A DNA stretch of 28,723 nt from contig JBOFIT010000221.1 of the NCBI GenBank assembly GCA_051650305.1, positions 1-28,723 of the forward strand, in the 5' to 3' direction. This document shows, piece after piece, positions 1-6,385 of the stretch. The notes beneath the pieces are model-generated. The model saw only the letters and a program-made list of their open reading frames with translations. It was not told the origin of the DNA and made no database searches. The stretch comes from JBOFDK01 sp051650305 (GTDB lineage Bacteria; Bacillota; Clostridia; Lachnospirales; Cellulosilyticaceae). The position numbers and the translations under genes were made by a program. Numbering within the stretch: the stretch's first letter is position 1; the number at the start of each line of letters is the position of its first letter.

Positions 1-1425
1 TTTTTTCATCTCATCTGCTACGAATTGTACTTGTGTACCTACAATAATCTGGACACTTGTCTTACCTGGACGAATAACACCTTGTGCTCCTGTAGCTTTG
101 ATTAATTTTTCATTTACTAATGCTTGATCTTTTACTTCAAGACGTAGTCTAGTCACACAGTTATCAATAGAAGTGATGTTTTCTTTCCCACCTAAACCTT
201 CGATAATCTGAGCTGCTACTGCTGTGAAGTCATTGTTTGCAAGTTTTGCACCTTTTTCATCTTCTACATCATCATCTTCTCTACCTGGTGTTTTAAGGTT
301 GAATTTTCTGATACAGAATCTGAATACAAGATAATAAATCACTGCTACAATAAGACCAATAAGGATAAGCATCATCGGATTCATTGCAAATGGTGCTTTA
401 AAACTTAAGAACCAGTCTACAAAACCTGCACTAAACTGGAAGCCTGCACGTACTGGTAATGCTGCTACGATACCTACTGTAAGACCTGTTAACACTGCAT
501 GTACAAAGTATAAGCCTGGTGCTAAGAACATAAATGCAAATTCAAGTGGTTCTGTAACCCCTGAGAAGAATGAACAAAGTGCTGCGGCACCAAGGATACC
601 CATCGCTACTTTTTTCTTATTTGACTTTGCTGTATGGTACATAGCAAGTGCTGCTGCTGGAAGACCGAACATCATTACTGGGAAGAACCCTGCTTGGTAC
701 ATACCTGTCTGTCCAATGATACCACCTGGGATAGAACCCCAGAACTTACCGATATCACTAATGCCCGCTACGTCAAACCAAAATACTTGGTTTAATGCAT
801 GGTGAAGACCGAATGGGATAAGGATACGGTTAAGGAAACCATAAATACCTGCCCCGATTGGTCCAGTGCTCGTAATACCTGTTCCTAAACTAATAAGACC
901 GCCATATACCACTGGCCAGATAAAGAGTAAAATAAGTGTTGCAAAAATACTTACAAATGCTGTAACGATAGCTACTGAACGCTTACCACTAAAGAATGAT
1001 AAGAACGCTGGTAATTTCGTATTTTTAAATTTGTTGTAACATGCTGCACCGATAAGACCGGCAATAATTCCTATAAAAGCATTTTGAATTTTATCGAATG
1101 CTGGATTTGCTGGTGCTTTTGTAAGCATTTCTACGACTCCTGGTGAAAGAAGCGTTGTCATCATCAGCCATGATACCATCGCTGCAAGAGCCGAAGTTCC
1201 TTCCCCATCATCAGACATCCCGATACCAACCCCAACAGCAAAGAGAATTGGTAGATTATCAATAAGTGCTGCTCCAGCTTTGATAAGAAAAGCTGCTACG
1301 ACACTATTTGCGCCCCAGCCTGCTGGGTCAATCCAGTAACCGATCCCCATAAGTATACCTGCTACTGGTAGACACGCAACTGGTAACATCATTGATTTAC
1401 CTAGTTTTTGAAGATACTTCATCAT
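1..1425 (-). CDS. nagE: PTS EIICB transporter, N-acetylglucosamine/glucose type (3' end cut by window)
   Basis: Membrane sugar permease that imports and phosphorylates an amino sugar or glucose. The visible 475 codons run off the window start without a stop. The EIIC domain fills about residues 1-385 and has many hydrophobic segments, the GLHHALN...FWF loop and a GVTEPLEFAF motif, as in the glucose/GlcNAc EIIC family. A charged linker leads to an EIIB domain whose phosphorylation site is the Cys of the NCVTRLRLEV motif. No EIIA is visible, so it probably uses a separate EIIA. Two adjacent ATGs (1425 and 1422) are possible; AGGGAG lies 9 nt before the first, which I chose. The leader carries a promoter, RAT and terminator, so expression should depend on a BglG/LicT-type antiterminator. 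The family call is firm; GlcNAc rather than glucose is inferred from overall resemblance and from the chitin genes in the window. Confidence 0.88.
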   Translation of the reverse strand, partial: MMKYLQKLGKSMMLPVACLPVAGILMGIGYWIDPAGWGANSVVAAFLIKAGAALIDNLPILFAVGVGIGMSDDGEGTSALAAMVSWLMMTTLLSPGVVEMLTKAPANPAFDKIQNAFIGIIAGLIGAACYNKFKNTKLPAFLSFFSGKRSVAIVTAFVSIFATLILLFIWPVVYGGLISLGTGITSTGPIGAGIYGFLNRILIPFGLHHALNQVFWFDVAGISDIGKFWGSIPGGIIGQTGMYQAGFFPVMMFGLPAAALAMYHTAKSNKKKVAMGILGAAALCSFFSGVTEPLEFAFMFLAPGLYFVHAVLTGLTVGIVAALPVRAGFQFSAGFVDWFLSFKAPFAMNPMMLILIGLIVAVIYYLVFRFCIRKFNLKTPGREDDDVEDEKGAKLANNDFTAVAAQIIEGLGGKENITSIDNCVTRLRLEVKDQALVNEKLIKATGAQGVIRPGKTSVQIIVGTQVQFVADEMKK

Positions 1426-1530
1426 ATTGTTTGTCTCCCTTTTTTATATTTATTCTTAAAGTCTATTTGCTTATTATTAGCAGACTTTAATTTTATATTT
1501 ATGTAGGTCTAAAATGAATTGCTTTCCTAA

Positions 1531-1597
1531 AAACAAAAAAACCAAATAACTACAAAGCATAGTCTTATGCGCCTATGCTCTCTAGTCATTTGGTTTT
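1531..1597 (-). terminator. Leader terminator overlapping the RAT
   Basis: Minus-strand arms 1573-1597 and 1538-1562 form a long, nearly perfect stem (AAACCAAATGACT pairs with AGTTATTTGGTTT; GCATAG with CTATGC) around a 10-nt loop, followed by a T-rich run. It should stop transcription unless the RAT is stabilised. Confidence 0.87.
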
Positions 1598-1619
1598 GCC
1601 TGCCTATCAGTAACAATCC
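1592..1619 (-). promoter_or_regulatory. RAT ribonucleic antiterminator (BglG/LicT/SacY family target)
   Basis: Read on the minus strand, the element begins GGATTGTTACTG and ends GCAGGCAAAACC, the conserved halves of RNA sites bound by BglG-family antiterminators. It sits between the promoter and the EIICB gene and its last bases are also the first bases of the terminator stem. The two structures are therefore mutually exclusive, which is the classic PTS-controlled antitermination switch. The antiterminator gene is not in this window. Confidence 0.9.
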
Positions 1620-1638
1620 AATTTTATAACTTATGTCA

Positions 1639-1667
1639 AGTGTATCTTATTTTTATCTTTATGTCAA
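1639..1667 (-). promoter_or_regulatory. Promoter of the PTS EIICB gene
   Basis: On the minus strand TTGACA (1662-1667) and TACACT (1639-1644) are separated by exactly 17 nt. This places transcription start near 1632, just upstream of the RAT element. Confidence 0.7.
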
Positions 1668-1753
1668 CTATTCAATTAGTGATTTTTACTATATTTATTT
1701 TACACCTTTTCCTTTTTTTATATTTATTGCCCTATCACCTTGCCTCCCTTGCT

Positions 1754-1792
1754 CAAAAAAAGCAAGCATAGATTTATTTTTCTATGCTTGCT
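1754..1792 (-). terminator. Terminator overlapping the 3' end of the 1774-2193 gene
   Basis: Arms 1781-1792 and 1761-1772 (AGCAAGCATAGA type) form a perfect stem with an 8-nt loop and are followed on the minus strand by seven T residues. The stop codon of the upstream gene lies in the loop. Confidence 0.85.
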
Positions 1793-2193
1793 TCATTTAA
1801 TATACTTTCAATATAGTCTTTATTGTTTTGTAGTATTTCTGAACGCATAATAAGAACTTGAACATCTTTAATCGCTCTTACCCAGTCATGAATGACCTTT
1901 TCTGTTTCTTCATATGCATGAAGTCTTTGCTCGATACGCTCTTGGTAACCTACCACGCGCTCACTTTTTCCTTCTTCTGCAATACGCTCACTTAAAAAAT
2001 CTGCCATGAGTTCTTTTTGTTCTTCTAAATTATTGTGTAGTTCAATATATTGTGGCAATCTAAGCTCTTCTTTTTTGTGATTAATGGTATATTCATCACT
2101 CCATAACTCTAATTGACCGATTAGTTCATCTAGTTTTCTTAAGTCGCCTTCGAAGATTTCATACATCTCTTCGCTATGAATATCTTGGTTCAT
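1774..2193 (-). CDS. Hypothetical coiled-coil protein, 139 aa
   Basis: I do not recognise a family. The protein is acidic, rich in Glu, Lys, Leu and Ile, and has no signal peptide, membrane segment or Cys pair. Long stretches look alpha-helical with heptad-like spacing (about residues 10-70 and 80-135), suggesting a soluble helical or coiled-coil protein. The start is supported by AAGGAG 6 nt upstream of the ATG, and the gene ends in a strong terminator. It is probably monocistronic: its only close neighbour on this strand is the 90-residue ORF upstream, across a 100-nt gap. The codons look like those of the neighbours, so it is likely a real gene of unknown role. Confidence 0.7.
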   Translation of the reverse strand: MNQDIHSEEMYEIFEGDLRKLDELIGQLELWSDEYTINHKKEELRLPQYIELHNNLEEQKELMADFLSERIAEEGKSERVVGYQERIEQRLHAYEETEKVIHDWVRAIKDVQVLIMRSEILQNNKDYIESILNEASIEK

Positions 2194-2299
2194 GTTTCTC
2201 TCCTTAAATCTTTCTTCTATATTTCTTTATCTTTAGTGTATGCATCTTGATAGATTATATCATATTTTAGGTCATATCATGCCTGAAATTTTAAAAAAA

Positions 2300-2551
2300 T
2301 TATATTTCTAGTCTTTCAAAGTGTGCAAAAGCTTCTTTATACGCTGCTTTTTGTTCTTCTGTAAAGCAGTTTTCAGTTGCATACAGACTTTTAAGGGCAG
2401 TCATTTCTTCTATGCCATCCAATTTTTGAAGCTGACACTTCTCTACTTCCAACCATTCCATAGCCGGTAATGCACTCAGTGATTGGATACTTTCTAGTGG
2501 ATTCTCTTTGAAGCCCTTTACAATCCCTGTTGCATCATTTGGTATATACAT
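2300..2551 (-). CDS. Small hypothetical protein with leucine-rich-repeat-like pattern
   Basis: Short soluble protein of 83 residues from the chosen start. The middle segment (WLEVEKCQLQKLDGIEEM, then LKSLYATENCF) has the spacing of Leu residues seen in leucine-rich repeats, roughly two units, but is too short for a full LRR domain. The longest ORF starts at 2572 (90 aa), but that ATG has no good ribosome site. The ATG at 2551 has AGGGG 9 nt upstream and is preferred. A consensus promoter lies at 2591-2619. Function unknown; the LRR call is pattern-based only. Confidence 0.5.
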   Translation of the reverse strand: MYIPNDATGIVKGFKENPLESIQSLSALPAMEWLEVEKCQLQKLDGIEEMTALKSLYATENCFTEEQKAAYKEAFAHFERLEI

Positions 2552-2590
2552 CGCACTTTTCCCCTTTTTCATTAATCTATTCTCAATTTA

Positions 2591-2619
2591 ATTGTACTAA
2601 ATATTCAGTACTTATTCAA
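2591..2619 (-). promoter_or_regulatory. Promoter with an internal near-palindrome
   Basis: Minus strand TTGAAT (2614-2619), 17 nt, TACAAT (2591-2596). The spacer and the edge of the -10 contain an 18-nt near-palindrome at 2594-2611, GTACTAAATATTCAGTAC, with one mismatched pair. This is a good position for a repressor site. Confidence 0.6.
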
Positions 2620-2633
2620 TCATTTCACTTTCA

Positions 2634-2666
2634 TACAAAAAAGCCACAGATTTTACTCTGTGACTT
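2634..2666 (-). terminator. Terminator after the 2720-3010 gene
   Basis: Minus-strand stem AAGTCACAGA with TCTGTGGCTT (one G-T pair, 6-nt loop), followed by a T run. Confidence 0.78.
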
Positions 2667-2719
2667 CTTTGTATTTAGTCTTTTATATTGATAGTTTGCA
2701 TGGCTGTTGCAATTACTAC

Positions 2720-3010
2720 TTATATACGTATAAGGGTATTTGGGTCTGCTATGATTTCTTCAAGCCCAGCTGCTTTTGCGATTCCCCAGTATTCATCTCT
2801 TAAGAATGTCATGTAAAGCGCTTTGATAACAATAAGAACTTTCTTTTCTTTATGTACTTTATAGATAAGTTCTCCGTTTGATTTAATAATGATCAGGCTT
2901 CCATTCACCTCTTTTGTAAAGAGTCTATCATTATAGTATATATGTGTTTCTTCGTTAGTAAGAAACTTAATAAAATCTATTTTATTTGCAGTTTGAGTGA
3001 TAGTTTTCAT
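2720..3010 (-). CDS. Small hypothetical protein, 96 aa
   Basis: No family recognised. It is a small basic-to-neutral soluble protein with alternating hydrophobic strands (about residues 20-65) and a helical C-terminal part. It has no signal peptide or metal motif. The ORF can open at 3028, but that ATG lies just after a palindrome and has no ribosome site. The ATG at 3010 has AAGGAG 6 nt upstream and is preferred. The gene has its own consensus promoter (3068-3096), a perfect 20-bp palindrome between promoter and start, and a terminator behind it. This suggests a single, tightly regulated gene. Confidence 0.62.
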   Translation of the reverse strand: MKTITQTANKIDFIKFLTNEETHIYYNDRLFTKEVNGSLIIIKSNGELIYKVHKEKKVLIVIKALYMTFLRDEYWGIAKAAGLEEIIADPNTLIRI

Positions 3011-3036
3011 GGTGTGCTCCTTTATCATCTTTATAT

Positions 3037-3056
3037 GTATACTGTATACAGTATAC
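3037..3056. promoter_or_regulatory. Perfect 20-bp palindromic operator candidate
   Basis: GTATACTGTATACAGTATAC is identical to its reverse complement. It lies about 5-24 nt downstream of the predicted transcription start of the 2720-3010 gene, where a bound repressor would block the polymerase. The regulator is not identifiable from the window. Confidence 0.65.
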
Positions 3057-3067
3057 TCGCTAAAATT

Positions 3068-3096
3068 ATTATACTTAATCCTCTTTTAAAAATCAA
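3068..3096 (-). promoter_or_regulatory. Promoter of the 2720-3010 gene
   Basis: Minus strand TTGATT (3091-3096), 17-nt spacer, TATAAT (3068-3073). Confidence 0.7.
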
Positions 3097-3150
3097 GTAG
3101 TATTTTTCTTTTCATCCAGTATTTTTGTACATGTTATACGTCCTTTTCAC

Positions 3151-3196
3151 CAGACATCCCCTTAGGTATGAGATTAAATACCTAAGGGGATGTCTG
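3151..3196. repeat. Perfect 19-bp inverted repeat, hairpin of unknown role
   Basis: Arms 3151-3169 and 3178-3196 (CAGACATCCCCTTAGGTAT and its exact complement) surround an 8-nt loop. It lies between the lipoprotein gene and the 2720-3010 gene, both read on the minus strand. Neither strand has a clear T run after the stem, so it is not a textbook terminator. It could be a T-poor terminator, a processing or stability element, or a remnant of a small mobile repeat. Confidence 0.8.
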
Positions 3197-3261
3197 ACAT
3201 TATGTTATTTGTTTCTAATTTACTTGTATATAATAAATATTCAAAACCTGTATACGCTTTT

Positions 3262-4704
3262 TTAGTATGCTGTAGATTGTTCTAATTTCATCGGCAAACC
3301 ATAATCTACAAAATATAAATCCTCACCTATGAGATAAAAGCTATTGTACTGACTATCTAGTATATACCACAAATTTTCTTCCTGCTCAGGAGGTATTTCT
3401 ATATCTAAATAACTGGTGATGTCAAAGCTGGTTACCTTTGAAACATAAATTTCATTTTCTTCATTTATGGTGAATAGATGCTTTAGATACGTTTCTTTAC
3501 TATCTTCTTCCATATAAGGCAACTGCGCTATCTGAGGTGCTGTGGTATCTATTTGCCACGTACCTTCTATTTGTTTTTGAATACGCTTAGTATCTTCTAA
3601 TTGTTTTTCTTCTATTACTTTCAGTGTTTCTTGATACCACTTCACATCCCTTTTCGGTGCATTCTCCCCAAATCTAAAATGATCTACTATCTTGAAGTTA
3701 TACCTTCGAAGTACCTCATATGCTTCTTCATTTGCCCTTCCTTCTTCTGTCTCTAGGTCGTACCTAGACTCTCCTGGCTCACTATAACTATAGACAAGCC
3801 CATCCTTTCGTGCTATTTCCGTCATAGGCCACTCAGGTAGTTCTTCACATTCGTCTTCTGTCCCTTTAATCTGAAAACTTAGAATCTCCATGCCTTCTTG
3901 TTCATCTGGATAATGAATAAAGGTAACCCCTGTCTCTGTCGTCTGTATGCGATACTGGTCAATCCATTCCCGTGGTATATCTATCTCAAATCCTAATGTC
4001 GGATGACTATATATCTCTCCTAGAATATACCTTGTATCAGGTGGCATATACTTGCTTTCACTATGTCCATTTAATATGGATTCTCTTCTTTCTATCCCCA
4101 TAATGACATTTTCCACTTTGTCATTCTTATCATAATAAATGCTCATATTCATCTCTTGGAAGCTATAACTTCGACAGTTGTACGCATACCTACTGGTATC
4201 TTCACCCTCTCCGTACACTGCTTCTACTTCTTCTTTAGTAGATCCTAGTGTAATGCCTCTGGGTGTTTTATACGTAGGATCACCAATGTCTAATTGCTCT
4301 ACATAATATGTCCCTGCCGGCTCATTTAACAAGTCATACCCTACATTATTAATAATCATACCGAACCCCAACGTCTCTACTGCATAGTGGGCATAGACAA
4401 CACCCGTGGTATCATCATCTCTTAAATGAAATTGCTCGGTAATCTCTAGCGTTAAGCTATCGTATAAGTCATCAAGTGCAACGACCATTTCGCCATCTGT
4501 CAGCCTATAGTCCTCTTTTGACAAGGGTTTTATAGCTGGCACATCTTCCTGCTTCTGATATTGCTGGCTCTTTTCTTTTTCTGAATCATTACTTACTACC
4601 TCTTGGGCTGTTTCTATCTCTTGCTTTTTTTCTACGGTTGGCGTTCCTATCTGACATCCTGTCATAAAAATGAGTAGTATAAAGATGCTTGCTCTTTTTC
4701 TCAA
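3262..4704 (-). CDS. Lipoprotein of unknown function
   Basis: The N-terminus has a basic start, a hydrophobic stretch and a lipobox-like MTGC, so the Cys near residue 17 is probably lipidated and the protein anchored outside the membrane. A charged, low-complexity linker follows. A middle region (about residues 140-210) has the pattern ITLGSTKEEVEAVYGEG and an IYYDKNDKV strand, resembling small BamE/YjgB-like repeats in Gram-positive lipoproteins. The C-terminal half carries a second globular region. The longest ORF opens with GTG at 4710, only 2 nt from the GGGAGG site. The TTG at 4704 is 8 nt from it and is preferred. A consensus promoter lies upstream. No enzymatic motif was seen. Confidence 0.75.
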   Translation of the reverse strand: MRKRASIFILLIFMTGCQIGTPTVEKKQEIETAQEVVSNDSEKEKSQQYQKQEDVPAIKPLSKEDYRLTDGEMVVALDDLYDSLTLEITEQFHLRDDDTTGVVYAHYAVETLGFGMIINNVGYDLLNEPAGTYYVEQLDIGDPTYKTPRGITLGSTKEEVEAVYGEGEDTSRYAYNCRSYSFQEMNMSIYYDKNDKVENVIMGIERRESILNGHSESKYMPPDTRYILGEIYSHPTLGFEIDIPREWIDQYRIQTTETGVTFIHYPDEQEGMEILSFQIKGTEDECEELPEWPMTEIARKDGLVYSYSEPGESRYDLETEEGRANEEAYEVLRRYNFKIVDHFRFGENAPKRDVKWYQETLKVIEEKQLEDTKRIQKQIEGTWQIDTTAPQIAQLPYMEEDSKETYLKHLFTINEENEIYVSKVTSFDITSYLDIEIPPEQEENLWYILDSQYNSFYLIGEDLYFVDYGLPMKLEQSTAY

Positions 4705-4741
4705 CCTCACAACCTCCCTTAAAGCGTCTATATGTATCTAT

Positions 4742-4770
4742 ATTATAAATTTTCCATTAATTTTATTCAA
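4742..4770 (-). promoter_or_regulatory. Promoter of the lipoprotein gene
   Basis: Minus strand TTGAAT (4765-4770), 17-nt spacer, TATAAT (4742-4747), immediately after the terminator of the preceding operon. Confidence 0.72.
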
Positions 4771-4772
4771 AT

Positions 4773-4798
4773 AAAAAAGCTGCCGTAGCAACTTTTTT
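4773..4798 (-). terminator. Terminator of the ankyrin-CBM-M42 unit
   Basis: Minus-strand stem AAAAAAGTTGC with GCAGCTTTTTT around a TACG loop, directly after the M42 stop codon. Confidence 0.85.
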
Positions 4799-4799
4799 A

Positions 4800-5855
4800 T
4801 TATTCGAGTGGCTTGAGTGATTCTGTGCCCTCTAGGTTTCCTATCATTTGTACTAGTAAGTCTATTTCTTGCTCGATATCTTTTAAGCTTGCTACTTCAC
4901 ACGGTGCATGCATATAGCGAAGCGGTAAAGATACTAGCGCTACTGGCACACCTTTTCCTGTAAGTCGGATGCGGTCTGCATCCGTACCTGTCGAACGTGG
5001 TGTAAGCTCGTATTGAAGTGGTATCTCACCTTTTTCTGCTGCTTTTTCTAGTAGTTGATTAATCTTTTTATTAATGGGTGCACCTTTTGCAAGGATAGGA
5101 CCTTTACCTAATGCTACTGTACCACTTTCTTTTGGATTCATATCTGGATGGTCTGTGGCAAAAGAAACGTCACATGCGATGGCCATTGTCGGCTCGATAT
5201 GACTAGCCGCAAAGTAAGCACCGCCCATATTCGTCTCTTCATTGACAGTACTTACAGCATAGACCCCAACTTTCGGATTTTGGTCTGCTACACGTCTTAG
5301 TACTTCTGCTACAATAAAAGCCCCTGTACGATTATCAAGTCCACGTCCTGCAATTTGGTCATTCAGCAAATAAGTATAATCTACATCGTAGATGACATAG
5401 TCCCCAATGCTCACATAAGCGTCTAGCTCTTCTTTGCTTTTGGCACCACAATCAATATAGATATCGCTTATCTCTAGTTTTTCCTTTGCCCCACCCATAT
5501 GTTCTGGTTTGACACCTACCACACCTTTTAAAATGCCTTTGCTTCCTAATACCTTCACAGTCATACCGAGTGCAACTTTTGGACTAATCCCTCCTGCTTT
5601 TGTAAGGTACAGATAGCCTGAACTATCTATATGACTCACCATAAAGGCGATTTCATCGCTATGCCCTGCTAGCATCACCTTAAACGGCTTGTCTGGATTG
5701 ATCGCTGCCATGACATTCCCTATATTATCAGTCTCTACTTGATGTGCAAAACCTTTCACATAATCTCTCCATAAGCGTTGTACAGCTACTTCGTCACCTG
5801 ATGGTGATGGTGTTTTTATGAGTTGTTCTAAAAATCTTTGTGATGCTTCTCTCAT
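4800..5855 (-). CDS. M42 family metallo-aminopeptidase
   Basis: Cytoplasmic dinuclear-metal aminopeptidase of the M42 family (glutamyl aminopeptidase/PepA-FrvX type), which trims N-terminal residues from peptides. At 351 residues it has the usual family length. Expected metal and catalytic residues are visible: His65 and Asp67 in AGHSDEI, Asp174 in GRGLDNRTG, catalytic Glu206 with Glu207 in NEETNMGG, Asp229 in ACDVSFATD, and His316 in YMHAPCE. The ATG has AAAGGAG 6 nt upstream. It is the last gene of a unit with the CBM and ankyrin genes and ends in a terminator. Older annotations call such proteins endoglucanase M or cellulase; that name is unsafe here. The exact peptide preference cannot be read from sequence. 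Confidence 0.93.
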   Translation of the reverse strand: MREASQRFLEQLIKTPSPSGDEVAVQRLWRDYVKGFAHQVETDNIGNVMAAINPDKPFKVMLAGHSDEIAFMVSHIDSSGYLYLTKAGGISPKVALGMTVKVLGSKGILKGVVGVKPEHMGGAKEKLEISDIYIDCGAKSKEELDAYVSIGDYVIYDVDYTYLLNDQIAGRGLDNRTGAFIVAEVLRRVADQNPKVGVYAVSTVNEETNMGGAYFAASHIEPTMAIACDVSFATDHPDMNPKESGTVALGKGPILAKGAPINKKINQLLEKAAEKGEIPLQYELTPRSTGTDADRIRLTGKGVPVALVSLPLRYMHAPCEVASLKDIEQEIDLLVQMIGNLEGTESLKPLE

Positions 5856-5882
5856 GTCTGTCTCCTTTATTATGTATATATT

Positions 5883-6365
5883 TTATTTAACTGGTTCCCA
5901 TAATGCTGGGGTAATATGTGGCTCCCATCCTTCTAAGGCTGTATGGGCTTGGATGCATTTGTAAACTTTATTGTCGTAACTCGCTAACTGCCCAATGCTA
6001 TAACTGGTATTGGCTTGCCACCCTTCTCCACCTACTTGCCCTTGTGATGGTGTCTCTACCTCCGGCTGTTTTTCTGGCTCTTTTTCCGATTCCGGCTCTG
6101 GTTCTTTTTGGGCCGTCTGATTCTTGTTCTCATCTGATGGTTCTGGCTTTGGTTTTTCTACTTCTTCTTGACTAGTTGTCGTTTTGTCTGTATCTACTGG
6201 CTTCTGCACTTCATTTTCTTTATGAGGTTCTTTTTTGGGCTGCTCTTGCTGTACTGGTGCTTTCCTTTGCTCCATATCCTTAAGCGTCATCATGCCTATA
6301 CCTGTAGCTACACCTAGTCCAAAACAAAGTGTGCCTACTAATATAGTTAGTATTTTCTTATCCAT
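5883..6365 (-). CDS. Membrane-anchored protein with a C-terminal CBM5/12 chitin/cellulose-binding module
   Basis: The chosen product is 160 residues. An N-terminal hydrophobic segment (about residues 5-25) should act as an uncleaved anchor. A long Glu/Pro/Lys/Gln-rich stalk (about 30-110) follows, spanning the cell wall. The last 46 residues form a CBM5/12 (ChtBD3) module: GWQANTSYSIGQLASYDN, YKCIQAHTA, then WEP and PALWEPV with the typical aromatic residues. There is no catalytic domain, so it probably displays a carbohydrate-binding site on the cell surface. The ORF opens at 6380, but the ATG at 6365 has AGGGGG 6 nt upstream and gives a cleaner signal anchor. It lies shortly behind the ankyrin gene and 27 nt before the M42 gene. 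Confidence 0.82.
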   Translation of the reverse strand: MDKKILTILVGTLCFGLGVATGIGMMTLKDMEQRKAPVQQEQPKKEPHKENEVQKPVDTDKTTTSQEEVEKPKPEPSDENKNQTAQKEPEPESEKEPEKQPEVETPSQGQVGGEGWQANTSYSIGQLASYDNKVYKCIQAHTALEGWEPHITPALWEPVK

Positions 6366-6385
6366 CTTTCTCCCCCTCATCTTTC

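Noticed and set aside
4800..5855. Cellulase/endoglucanase name for the M42 protein
   Set aside because: M42 residues and fold are those of aminopeptidases; the cellulase name is a historical annotation error.
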